Notes under the pieces: model-generated
Seen by the model: the letters and a program-made list of their open reading frames with translations, nothing else
Told to the model about the DNA's origin: nothing
Databases searched by the model: none
From: Oligoflexia bacterium
Lineage (GTDB): Bacteria > Bdellovibrionota > UBA1018
Assembly (NCBI GenBank): GCA_023701205.1
Contig: JAMPXJ010000025.1
Span: 1 to 64,000, forward strand
DNA length: 64,000 nt
Reading direction: 5' to 3'
Translations under genes and position numbers: made by a program
Part shown: positions 50,039-57,961 of the stretch, one piece after another
Numbering within the stretch: position 1 is the first letter of the stretch
How the letters are laid out: each line of letters starts with the position of its first letter

Positions 50039-51208
50039 ATGGCCGCCCATCCCTATATTCCCCGGATTTTCTGCCCGACCGCGGCAACCTTGAAACGAAA
50101 AAGCGTTTTGCTGTTAGGGCCCCGGCGCACGGGAAAGACCCAGTTCATCCGCAAAGAACTCCAGCCTGATCGGATTTATAACCTGCTTTCAAGCAAGGAG
50201 TTCATTCGTCTCTCCGCGAACCCCGGGCTGATCCGGGAGGAGCTGAAGGACTCGGACAGGTTGATCGTCGTTGATGAGATTCAGAAGCTTCCGGCCCTGA
50301 TGGATGAAATCCATGATCTGATCGAAACCTCGGCTGCGCGTTTTCTGCTGACCGGAAGCAGCGCCCGCAAGCTTCGACGCACGCATACCTCGCTCATGGC
50401 GGGAAGAGCGCGAGTCCAGCACCTTTGGCCGTTCACGTCGGCGGAGCTTCGGGGTGCGAAGGCGCTTGATCTCAAGCGGGCGCTCAATTTCGGGAGCCTT
50501 CCGCCCGTTTATTTTAGTGAGGAGCCCGAGGCGGAGCTCGAGGATTACACCGGGACTTATCTGCGCGAGGAGATCCAGGCTGAAGCTTTGACGCGAAAAA
50601 TCGAGAGCTTCACGCGCTTCCTGCAGTTCGCCGCGCTGTCTAACGGCGAGCTGGTCAATTTCACGGAGATTGGAAGGGACGCGCAGGTGCCGCCGCGGAC
50701 GATCATCGAGTATTTTCAGGTGCTCGAGGACACGCTGGTCGGCAGCATGGTTCCGCCGTTGATTCCGAAGAAGAGCCGAAAAGCCTATTCCATGGGCAAG
50801 TTTTATTTTTTTGATGTCGGCGTGGCGCGCTCTTTGGCCGGGACCGGCTTCTCGAGCACGGCGGACGGCCCTCAGTACGGCAAGGCGCTTGAGCATTTCA
50901 TCTTTCTCGAGCTGAAGGCCTTCCGCGATTATCGGGAGAGAAACGAGCCAATCCGCTTCTGGCGGACTTATGATGGCAAGGAGGTCGATTTCATCGTAGG
51001 AGACTCGATCGCCATCGAGGTCAAGGCGACGCACATGGCGCGGCCGGAGCATGCAAAGGGTTTGCAGAGCCTTTCGGAGCTCCAGCCGCTCAAACGCAGA
51101 ATCCTGATTTCACAAGATCCACGCAGCCGAAAAATGGGCGGCGTCGAGGTGATTCCCGTTTTGGAATTCGTCGAGCGGCTTTGGGATGGGGAGATTTGGG
51201 GTGGCTGA
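50039..51208 (+). CDS. AAA_14-type ATPase with DUF4143 region, subfamily C
   Basis: A 389-aa protein. Walker A is GPRRTGKTQ (27-35), Walker B is LIVVDEIQKLP (75-85) and the sensor-like motif is LLTGSSARKLRR. It then has FTEIGRDAQVPPRTIIEYFQVLE (winged-helix-like), KFYFFDVGVARSL, and EVDFIVGDSIAIEVK, the PD-(D/E)XK-like site with a short loop. Closest to the genes at 18794 and 20081. It lies in the former intergenic region between rfbG copy 2 and manB and ends 3 bases from the stop of the convergent ATPase gene. Role unknown. Confidence 0.88.
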   Translation: MAAHPYIPRIFCPTAATLKRKSVLLLGPRRTGKTQFIRKELQPDRIYNLLSSKEFIRLSANPGLIREELKDSDRLIVVDEIQKLPALMDEIHDLIETSAARFLLTGSSARKLRRTHTSLMAGRARVQHLWPFTSAELRGAKALDLKRALNFGSLPPVYFSEEPEAELEDYTGTYLREEIQAEALTRKIESFTRFLQFAALSNGELVNFTEIGRDAQVPPRTIIEYFQVLEDTLVGSMVPPLIPKKSRKAYSMGKFYFFDVGVARSLAGTGFSSTADGPQYGKALEHFIFLELKAFRDYRERNEPIRFWRTYDGKEVDFIVGDSIAIEVKATHMARPEHAKGLQSLSELQPLKRRILISQDPRSRKMGGVEVIPVLEFVERLWDGEIWGG

Positions 51209-51211
51209 CGC

Positions 51212-52429
51212 TCACATCGCCCAGGTGATCGGGATCTCAAGAAGCGCCGGGGAGATGATTTTAGCCGATTTCCCCGTCGTCAGGATGACGGCCTTGGCTT
51301 TCGGATGGGTTCGCAGGAAGCTGCGCGCGCTTCCCAGCGAGGAGGAGGAGCTCCGGTCGGAGCCTTCCGGCAGGAGGCCCAGGGTCCCGCCCGAGGTTTG
51401 GATCACGAAAGGAACGGACGCTCCTCCCCGGGTTCGATAAGACCAGAACGATGGCAAAAGCTCGGGCCGATATCGGAATTGCGGCAGGATGCAGGAGTGG
51501 ATCAGGCGCAGAAGGCCATCCAAGGTCAAGGATCTGATGGCATCCTGCTTTTTCAGGTAGCCTGCCATTCCCTGGTCTTCGAAGTAAAGGATGGGGGAGT
51601 TGAGCCCGCCGCGCGAAGGGTAGCGTCGGATCAGAAAGATTCCCTCCAGTGCATGGAGGAGCTTGGGAAGCGTGACGCGTGAAATCCGGGTCTTGCGCGA
51701 CAACCGCGCCAGCTCCAGGGGCTCCCCTTGCACCTCGGCCAGCGACTCGACCAGGGTTCGCAAAACAGGCAGTGTGATCGAAGTCTCGAGAATCAGCCGA
51801 AGGTCGCGGTCGAGCAGCGTGTCGAGCTGGTCTCTCCATTTCGAGTGACGGACCTCCGCGGATCGGGAAAAGCAGATTCCAGGCAGGCCGCCCGAAAGCA
51901 GGTAATCGTTCAGGAGCTTCTCGGTGCACCAGGGCGTCGGGTTTCCCTCGCCTAGGAGCTGCTCCGTTTGTCGCGGAGAGCTGGTCGCGACGAGCCGGGA
52001 CAGGAACACGGAAAGCGGGCGACGATGGGACTCTGAAAGCGTCAGGGGAAGGATCTCCACGTTGGAGATCCTTCCGGTCAGCGATTCCTTGATCGCCTTT
52101 CGGCTCGTGAACCGGATCGACCCGGTCAGGATGAACTGCCCCTTCCTCGGATGAAGGCGTACCTGCTCCTTGAGTACCGGAAAGAGCGGCGGGCAAAGCT
52201 GGCATTCATCGATGGTGAAGGGGAAGGCACGGGCTTGAATGAAAGCCTCGGGGTCTGAAGAGGCCATCCTGAGGATCTCGGGGCGATCACAGGTCACGTA
52301 TTCGGCGCTGAGCTGGTTCGCGAGCGTGGTCTTTCCGACCTGGCGCTGACCGATGAGGCCGACAATCGGGCTGTGCGAGAGGGCCTTGGTGAGCAGGATC
52401 CTGCCGTATCTCTCCCTCAGGTGGGGCAT
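51212..52429 (-). CDS. AAA_14-type ATPase with degenerate DUF4143 region, subfamily D
   Basis: A 405-aa protein. Walker A is GQRQVGKTT (27-35), Walker B is FTIDECQ and the sensor-like motif is ILTGSIRFTSRKAIKESLTGR, so the ATPase looks intact. The winged-helix-like part (ARLSRKTRISRVTLPKLLHALE) and PILYFEDQGMAGYL are present. Where the other copies have E-x-D-F and E-x-K, this one reads GGASVPFVI and LGLLPEGS, so the PD-(D/E)XK-like catalytic residues are missing. It is the only member of its subfamily in the window. Confidence 0.85.
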   Translation of the reverse strand: MPHLRERYGRILLTKALSHSPIVGLIGQRQVGKTTLANQLSAEYVTCDRPEILRMASSDPEAFIQARAFPFTIDECQLCPPLFPVLKEQVRLHPRKGQFILTGSIRFTSRKAIKESLTGRISNVEILPLTLSESHRRPLSVFLSRLVATSSPRQTEQLLGEGNPTPWCTEKLLNDYLLSGGLPGICFSRSAEVRHSKWRDQLDTLLDRDLRLILETSITLPVLRTLVESLAEVQGEPLELARLSRKTRISRVTLPKLLHALEGIFLIRRYPSRGGLNSPILYFEDQGMAGYLKKQDAIRSLTLDGLLRLIHSCILPQFRYRPELLPSFWSYRTRGGASVPFVIQTSGGTLGLLPEGSDRSSSSSLGSARSFLRTHPKAKAVILTTGKSAKIISPALLEIPITWAM

Positions 52430-52435
52430 GGCTTA

Positions 52436-52488
52436 AGGATAGTTCGATTCTGACAAAGTGTAAAGGGGGGATTTACACTTTGTCAGAA
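52436..52488 (-). promoter_or_regulatory. 17-bp-arm perfect palindrome and promoter of the 51212-52429 gene
   Basis: TTCTGACAAAGTGTAAA (52448-52464), gggggga, TTTACACTTTGTCAGAA (52472-52488): perfect 17-bp arms, the longest in the window. On the minus strand TTTACA (52464-52459) and TATCCT (52441-52436), 17 bp apart, make a promoter; the ATG at 52429 is 6 nt downstream. The palindrome may also affect manB on the other side. Confidence 0.7.
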
Positions 52489-52550
52489 GGGGAAAGCCCT
52501 GGCGACACGGACTGTCTTACTATAAATTAGCGGGGAAGACGGGAGACTTT

Positions 52551-53990
52551 ATGGCAATCGCATTCGGAACCAGTGGCATCCGGGGACCTGAAATCGAGCT
52601 GACCGACGCTCTTTGCGAGCGGTACGCGCGCGCGTTTCTCAGGCATTTCCGCTCCAAGACGCCAAGCCTGTGCCGGCTGCAGTGCGTGATCGCGGGAGAC
52701 CTCCGCCGCAGCACGCCGAGGATCACCGAGGCGCTCGCGCGCGGGATCCGCGCGGAGGGCTTCGAGGTCCTCGATGGCGGGCTGATTCCGACTCCGGCGC
52801 TGGCGCTGGAGTGCCTCAAGCGCGATCTGCCGGGGATCATGGTGACGGGAAGTCATATTCCGGCTGACCGCAACGGGATCAAGTTTTACTTTCCCTGGGG
52901 CGAGATTCTCAAAGAAGACGAGGCGCCGATCCTGGCGAACGAGCGCGCGTTGCAAACGGAGGCGCCCGCGGGCGGCGGTGCGATCGAGCGCGTGAAAATC
53001 GCGGCGGGGCCCAATTTCGTGCGGCGCTATGTCCAGTTCTTCGGCTCTCGCGCGCTCGAAGGAAAGACGATTCTTTTTTACGAGCATTCGTCGGCGGCGC
53101 GCGAGCTTTTTCCGGAAATTCTGGAGGGGCTCGGCGCGCGGGTGATTCGCTTCGGACGCTCCGAGGAGTTCATCCCGGTCGACACCGAGGCGGTCGAGAG
53201 CCTGCGTGCGTTGGGGGCTGAAGTGGTTCGGCATGCCGCCTTCGCGCTTTTGAGCACGGATGGCGATGGCGACCGGCCGCTCGTGATGGATGAGCGGGGG
53301 CTCATCATCCGCGGTGATCTGCTGGGGATCATCGCGGCGCGGGAGCTTCGCTCGGATTCGGTCGCGACCCCTTTGAGCACCTCGACGGCGCTCGAGCTTT
53401 CGGGGTTCGTTCCGGAGGTGCGTCGTACGAAGATCGGCTCGCCCTACGTGGTCGCGGCGATGGACGAGGCGCTCGCGGCGGGGCGCAGGCTCGTCGTGGG
53501 ATTTGAGCCGAACGGGGGATTTTTGCTGGGTTCGGATTTGGCGGGTTCAGACCAGGGGCTCTCGAAGCTCCCCACGCGCGATTGCGTGCTGCCCGCGCTT
53601 TTGGTGCTGGTATCCGCGGCGAAGCGCGGCCTGGCAGTGTCGCAGGTCATTGCCGAGCTGCCTCCGCGTTTTGTCGCAAGCGAGCTGATCCGGGACTTCG
53701 CGGTCGAGCGCAGTCGCGCGCTTTTGGAGCGGCTGCGGCAGGGTGGGACGGAGTATTTTACGGCGGAGTGGGGATCGGAGCTGGGTGCTTGCACCGGGAT
53801 CAACGAGCTCGATGGCGTTCGCGCGAGCTTCGTGGGGGGCGCGATCGTTCATCTGCGTCCTTCGGGCAATGCGCCGGAATTTCGGATTTATGCTGAGGCG
53901 GCTACGGAGGCCGAGGCGGCCGCGCTTGGGGAGCGGGTTAAGGGGTGGGTCGGGCGGCTCGATTTTGGAAAGCATTTTCAAAATCGATAG
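52551..53990 (+). CDS. manB: Phosphomannomutase/phosphoglucomutase (ManB-like)
   Basis: Alpha-D-phosphohexomutase of 479 aa: start region FGTSGIRG, phosphoserine loop TGSHIPADRNG (S101), metal-binding DGDGDR (237-242), sugar-binding GFEPNGGFLLG and phosphate-binding RPSGNAPEFR. It interconverts mannose-6- and mannose-1-phosphate (or the glucose forms), feeding GDP-mannose for Gmd or glucose-1-phosphate for RmlA and RfbF. GGGAG precedes the ATG, and TATAAA at 52521-52526 is a probable -10, so this gene has an ordinary leader, unlike the ATPase units around it. Confidence 0.92.
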   Translation: MAIAFGTSGIRGPEIELTDALCERYARAFLRHFRSKTPSLCRLQCVIAGDLRRSTPRITEALARGIRAEGFEVLDGGLIPTPALALECLKRDLPGIMVTGSHIPADRNGIKFYFPWGEILKEDEAPILANERALQTEAPAGGGAIERVKIAAGPNFVRRYVQFFGSRALEGKTILFYEHSSAARELFPEILEGLGARVIRFGRSEEFIPVDTEAVESLRALGAEVVRHAAFALLSTDGDGDRPLVMDERGLIIRGDLLGIIAARELRSDSVATPLSTSTALELSGFVPEVRRTKIGSPYVVAAMDEALAAGRRLVVGFEPNGGFLLGSDLAGSDQGLSKLPTRDCVLPALLVLVSAAKRGLAVSQVIAELPPRFVASELIRDFAVERSRALLERLRQGGTEYFTAEWGSELGACTGINELDGVRASFVGGAIVHLRPSGNAPEFRIYAEAATEAEAAALGERVKGWVGRLDFGKHFQNR

Positions 53991-54070
53991 GGGTTCGGTT
54001 TCTATACAGTTACAAGCCAATGCAAAGATTGGCGTATATTGAGATAAAAATACGTCGTAATTTATCGCGT

Positions 54071-54124
54071 ATGTTCCAGCGCCGCGTACCACGGGGGCAT
54101 CTTGAAGGTCGACTTTACGTTTAG
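54071..54124 (+). pseudogene. Possible fossil start of another ATPase unit
   Basis: Between manB and the 54149 gene a short frame MFQRRVPRGHLEGRLYV begins at an ATG preceded by TAATTT with a 7-nt gap, as in intact units, and ends inside the next unit's palindrome. Upstream is GCCAAT / ATTGGC (54016-54021, 54028-54033). The similarity to ATPase N termini (such as MWFKRTF) is slight, so this is only a possibility. Confidence 0.25.
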
Positions 54125-54142
54125 TAAAACTAAATGTAAGAT
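54114..54142 (+). promoter_or_regulatory. Palindromic promoter of the 54149 ATPase gene
   Basis: TTACGTTTAGT (54115-54125), aaa, ACTAAATGTAA (54129-54139): 10 of 11 positions pair. TTTACG (54114-54119) and TAAGAT (54137-54142) with a 17-bp spacer form the promoter, and the ATG at 54149 is 6 nt downstream. Confidence 0.65.
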
Positions 54143-54148
54143 ATATTT

Positions 54149-55300
54149 ATGGCTCTCCGTTCCGGCTGGCAAGCGGCCATCCACGCTCATTTCGAGAAGA
54201 AAAGTGTTGTCTGGTTAAAGGGGGTTCGCCGCTCGGGCAAGACGACTCTTTGCAGGCAATTGCCTGATTTTCAGTATTTTGACTGCGAGCTGCCTCGGGT
54301 CCGGAGAATGCTGGAGGACCCCGAGGCTTTTTTCTCGGATCTCCGTGCGACTGGAATTCAGAAGATTGTCTTGGATGAAATTCATCGCCTTCCGGAGCCT
54401 TCGGAGGCGCTCAAGATCGCGGCGGATCATTTTTCAGGAGTCCAGGTCCTGGCTACGGGCTCCTCAAGCTTGGGAGCAATCGGGAAGTTCAAGGATACGC
54501 TCACGGATCGAAAGCGGGACCTCTGGCTGACGCCGATGGATTCCCGGGACCTCAGGGATTTCGGTCCTGCTTCCTTGAAGATGCGTCTGCAGCGGGGAGG
54601 GTTGCCTCCGGCCTTTCTGAGCGGGGACGCCGCCTTTTACCAGGACTGGCTGGACTCATTCTGGTCCAAAGACATTCTGGAGCTGTTCCGTGTCGAGAAG
54701 CGCGTTTCTTTCATGAGGTTCATCGAGCTTCTTTTCACCCAAAGTGGCGGAGTATTCGAAGCCACCCGGTTTGCGCGGCTATGTGAAGTCAGTCGGCCCA
54801 CGATTCTGAATTATCTCGGCATTCTTCAGGCGACCTTTGCCGTCCAGGTGATCCGGCCTTTTCACTCCGGAAACCCTACTGAGATCGTCGCAGCTCCTCG
54901 AGTCTATGCATTTGATACGGGTTTTGTCGTCCATTTCAACGGTTGGGATCCATTGCGGCCGGATGATTTCGGGCTGCTCTGGGAACAGTATGTTCTCAAT
55001 GAGCTCTGTTCGGCGCTTCAGGGAACGGCTTCGATTCATTATTGGCGGGACAAGCAAGGACATGAGGTCGATTTCGTGGTGCCGCTTTCAAGAGGTAAGG
55101 TCATCGCGATCGAATGCAAGTGGCAGGAAAAGAAGTTTGATCCGATTGGGATACGGCAGTTCCGCAAGCTTCACCCGGATGGGCCGAACTACCTGGTCGC
55201 TCAGGACGTCGATCGAGCCCAGACTCGCCGGCTCAACGGAATCGAGGTCACGCTGCTCCCTTTGGAGAAGCTGCGTGACCTCGTGATCAGCCGTAAGTGA
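54149..55300 (+). CDS. AAA_14-type ATPase with DUF4143 region, subfamily E
   Basis: A 383-aa protein. Walker A is GVRRSGKTT (25-33), Walker B is KIVLDEIHRLP (72-82) and the sensor-like motif is VLATGSSSLG. The winged-helix-like segment is FARLCEVSRPTILNYLGIL; then come AAPRVYAFDTGFVVHF, IHYWRDKQGHEVDFVV and IAIECKW, a PD-(D/E)XK-like site with Cys between Glu and Lys. It is the intact relative of the broken copy at 18296-18790. It lies between manB and the POT transporter gene; its stop directly abuts that of the convergent transporter gene. Role unknown. Confidence 0.88.
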   Translation: MALRSGWQAAIHAHFEKKSVVWLKGVRRSGKTTLCRQLPDFQYFDCELPRVRRMLEDPEAFFSDLRATGIQKIVLDEIHRLPEPSEALKIAADHFSGVQVLATGSSSLGAIGKFKDTLTDRKRDLWLTPMDSRDLRDFGPASLKMRLQRGGLPPAFLSGDAAFYQDWLDSFWSKDILELFRVEKRVSFMRFIELLFTQSGGVFEATRFARLCEVSRPTILNYLGILQATFAVQVIRPFHSGNPTEIVAAPRVYAFDTGFVVHFNGWDPLRPDDFGLLWEQYVLNELCSALQGTASIHYWRDKQGHEVDFVVPLSRGKVIAIECKWQEKKFDPIGIRQFRKLHPDGPNYLVAQDVDRAQTRRLNGIEVTLLPLEKLRDLVISRK

Positions 55301-56650
55301 TCAGACGTCGACCGTGGCTTCCTTGCCGTGCCCGATCGCGCGCTTGAGCGGGTTGAGCACCGCGAGGAACGCGAAGCCCGCCGCGAACGACAGCACCGAG
55401 AGCAGGATGAAGAAGTTTTCCTTCGACATCTTTTCCCAGAACATCCCGATGAAGCCCGAGAGGTAGTTCCCGAAGAAGCTCGAGAGGAACCACATTCCCA
55501 TGAGCATCGAGACCATGCGCACCGGCGCGAGCTTGGTCACGAGCGAGAGGCCCACGGGCGAGAGGTAAAGCTCGCCCAAGGTGAGCAGGAACGTGCAGGC
55601 GGTGAGCCAGCCCATGCTGGCCTTCTGGCCCGAGGCATAGGAGTGGGTGGCGGGAATCATGATCAGGAAGGACGCCCCCAGCAGAAAGCAGCCGATCGCC
55701 ATCTTTGCGATGCTCGAGGGCTCCTTGCCTCGCTGAGCCTGTCGGGCCCAGAAGCCGGTGATGATCGGCGTGAAGGCGAAGATCATGGCGGGGTTGAAGG
55801 ACTGGAACCAGGAGGCCGGCATCTCCCAGCCGAAGATCATGCGGTCGGTGTTGGCGTCCGCCCAGAGCGCGAGCGTATTGCCCTGCTGCTCGTAGGTGGC
55901 CCAGAAGACGATGTTGAACAGGCAGAGGACGACGAGCGCGAGGATCTTGCTCTTGTCGTCTTTCGTGAGGGCTTCGACCAGCATTCCCGCATCGCCCTTC
56001 GCGCCTTGGCCGGCGGCGGCTTTTTTCATGATGTTGTCCGCCGCCAGGTGCTTCTGGCCCCAGAGATAGATCAGAAGGCCGATCACCATGCCCACGCCCG
56101 CGGCGCCGAAGCCGTAGTGGAAGCCATAGACCTCGCCGAGGGTCCCGCACACGAGCGGCGAGAAGAAGGCGCCCAGGTTGATGCCCATGTAGAAAATCGA
56201 GAAGGCGCTGTCGCGGCGCTTGTCACCGGCGGGATAGAGATTGCCGACCTGGGTGGAGATGTTCGGCTTGAATGCCCCGTTGCCCAGGATCAGGAAGAAC
56301 AGGGCGGGAAAGAACAGGCTCTCAAAGGCCATGAGGAAGTGGCCGATCGCCATGAGCACGCCGCCCAGGATCACGGTCTTGCGCTGGCCGAGGAAGCGGT
56401 CCGCCAGCATTCCGCCGAAGAAAGGCGTGAAATAGACGAAGCCGGTGTAGAGCCCGTAGATCTGCGAGGACTTTTCCTGAGTGAACATCAGGTGCTTGGT
56501 CATGTAGTAGACCAGAAGCGCGCGCATTCCGTAGTAGGAGAAGCGCTCCCACATTTCGGTGAAGAACAGGACGTAAAGTCCGGCAGGGTGCTTTTTCGTG
56601 TCCCAGGCCGCCGTGGCTGTTCCCGCAGTGGCGGTGATCGTATTGCTCAT
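55301..56650 (-). CDS. POT/PTR-family proton-dependent oligopeptide transporter
   Basis: A 449-aa MFS protein of the POT family that imports di- and tripeptides with protons across the inner membrane. Diagnostic motifs: FFTEMWERFSYYGMRALLVYY (the ExxERFxYYG motif of helix 1) and FYMGINLGAFFSPLVCG (the PTR2 signature). The start at 56650 is preceded by AGAGGA at good distance; upstream in-frame starts fall in the repeat region. The gene is monocistronic and unrelated to the polysaccharide locus. Confidence 0.92.
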   Translation of the reverse strand: MSNTITATAGTATAAWDTKKHPAGLYVLFFTEMWERFSYYGMRALLVYYMTKHLMFTQEKSSQIYGLYTGFVYFTPFFGGMLADRFLGQRKTVILGGVLMAIGHFLMAFESLFFPALFFLILGNGAFKPNISTQVGNLYPAGDKRRDSAFSIFYMGINLGAFFSPLVCGTLGEVYGFHYGFGAAGVGMVIGLLIYLWGQKHLAADNIMKKAAAGQGAKGDAGMLVEALTKDDKSKILALVVLCLFNIVFWATYEQQGNTLALWADANTDRMIFGWEMPASWFQSFNPAMIFAFTPIITGFWARQAQRGKEPSSIAKMAIGCFLLGASFLIMIPATHSYASGQKASMGWLTACTFLLTLGELYLSPVGLSLVTKLAPVRMVSMLMGMWFLSSFFGNYLSGFIGMFWEKMSKENFFILLSVLSFAAGFAFLAVLNPLKRAIGHGKEATVDV

Positions 56651-57177
56651 GAATCGTCCTCTTTTTGAAAGGGCTTCAATGGAAGCCCGGTTCCCGGGGG
56701 GAAGCTTCTTCTTAAACAGGAACCGCCTAAACACGAAGCGAAAAATCCAGAAAGGTCGGTTTAAATATTCGTAGCGAGCGGGAATAGCCGATCGTCGCCG
56801 GGCGAAGCAAGGAGGGGAGACCTCTCGCGTAAGCGGGCGCGCGAGAGGAATTGGCCCCACCCCACGCGTTAGCGGGCGCGAGAGGAATCGGCCCGTCAGG
56901 GCCGAGGGGATTTGCGCCAATGGAGACTCAAGGGGCTTCGCGCGTTTCCCCTCTCTCGCGTAAGCGGGCGCGCGAGAGGAATTGGCCCCACCCCACGCGG
57001 TAGCGGGCGCGAGAGGAATCGGCCCGTCAGGGCCGAGGGGATTTGCGCCAATGGAGACTCAAGGGGCTTCGCGCGTTTTAAAGAATGACTTAATTGTGGA
57101 ATCCCGGTACGTCTGATAAAAGCCGTTTTTCAAACGAAATTGCGCGATGCGCAAATAAACCCGCGAAAGAGACGTCT
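56651..57177. other. Intergenic region of 527 bp with tandem GC-rich repeat
   Basis: It holds the 131-bp-period tandem duplication described separately. Before slyD there are TTGTGG (57094-57099) and GATAAA (57115-57120), a possible promoter, and a palindrome TTGCGC-gat-GCGCAA (57140-57154) just upstream of the ATG. No gene is supported here. Confidence 0.5.
56821..57078. repeat. Tandem 131-bp-period repeat with REP-like hairpins
   Basis: Bases 56823-56947 recur at 56954-57078 with one mismatch. Each copy has a hairpin with CTCTCGCG/CGCGAGAG arms (first copy 9 bp: CCTCTCGCG 56821-56829, CGCGAGAGG 56840-56848) and a palindrome CGGCCC-gtca-GGGCCG (56889-56904 and 57020-57035). Part of each copy is the inverse complement of the repeats at 57671-57791 on the other side of slyD. 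Confidence 0.75.
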
Positions 57178-57669
57178 ATGTCCACCAAAGTAAGTAACGG
57201 AAAAGTGATTGAGATGAGTTATCGCCTGATGAACGCCAAAGGCGAAGTTCTGGATCAGGCGGATTCGGGAAGTCCTTTCGCCTATCTTCATGGAGCCCAG
57301 CAGATCGTACCGGGTCTGGAATCCGCGATCGAAGGTCTTTCCGTTGGTGACAAGAAGAACGTCGTCGTGCAGCCGGAAGAGGGTTACGGCGAAGTGAACC
57401 CGGCCCTGAAGCTGGTCGTGACGCGCGCTCAGTTCCCTACGGGAGTCGAGCTCAAGACCGGAATGCAGTTCGAGGCCCAGGGTGGCGATGGTGAAGGTCT
57501 CGTCTTCATGGTCGAGAATATCGAAGGCGACAGCATCCATATCAACGGCAATCACCCGCTTGCGGGCGAGACGCTGCATTTCGCGATCGAGATCCTCAAG
57601 GTTCGCGACGCTACCGAGGAAGAAAAAGAGCATGGCCACGCCCATGGGGGCGATGGGCATCAGCATTAA
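57178..57669 (+). CDS. slyD: FKBP-type peptidyl-prolyl isomerase, SlyD-like
   Basis: A 163-aa cytoplasmic FKBP: VIEMSYRLMNAKGEVLDQA, FAYLHGAQQIVPGLESAIEG and VQPEEGYGEVNP are FKBP/SlyD motifs, with the chaperone insert (FPTGVELKTGMQFEAQG) in the middle and a His-rich tail HGHAHGGDGHQH that should bind metal such as nickel. The start at 57178 (MSTKVSNGK) is preceded by AAGAGA; an upstream in-frame start (57094) adds 28 residues not typical of the family. It is flanked on both sides by REP-like repeats in opposite orientation. Confidence 0.92.
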   Translation: MSTKVSNGKVIEMSYRLMNAKGEVLDQADSGSPFAYLHGAQQIVPGLESAIEGLSVGDKKNVVVQPEEGYGEVNPALKLVVTRAQFPTGVELKTGMQFEAQGGDGEGLVFMVENIEGDSIHINGNHPLAGETLHFAIEILKVRDATEEEKEHGHAHGGDGHQH

Positions 57670-57670
57670 A

Positions 57671-57791
57671 GCGCGCAAATCCCCTCGACCCTGACGGGCC
57701 GATTCCTCTTGCGCGACCGCGTTCGCGGTTGTTGCGCGCAAATCCCCTCGACCCTGACGGGGCGATCCCTCATGCGGGACCGCGTTCGCGT
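57671..57791. repeat. Two 63-bp-period REP-like repeats downstream of slyD
   Basis: GCGCGCAAATCCCCTCGACC starts both copies (57671 and 57734). Each continues with a CCTGACGG palindrome core and a GACCGCGTTCGCG stretch. The first 36 bases are, with one mismatch, the inverse complement of a segment of the 56823-57078 repeats. The region 57670-57961 (292 bp) holds these and no supported gene. Confidence 0.75.
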
Positions 57792-57961
57792 TTTGGGGTG
57801 CTTGGAGTCGCCCGGCTGAAGGGGCGATTGCGGCGAGAGGCGATTCTGCGCCACGCGGGCTCGGGGAGATGCGTGACGCATCTGATTGGGCGCGCATCGG
57901 TGCTGGAGTAGCCGGTTATTTCGCGCTTGTTAAACCATTGCCCCATTGATATTCGAGCCAC

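Noticed and set aside
52448..52488. Rho-independent terminator for the neighbouring genes
   Set aside because: No T-run follows on either strand and both adjacent genes are transcribed away from it; it overlaps a promoter.
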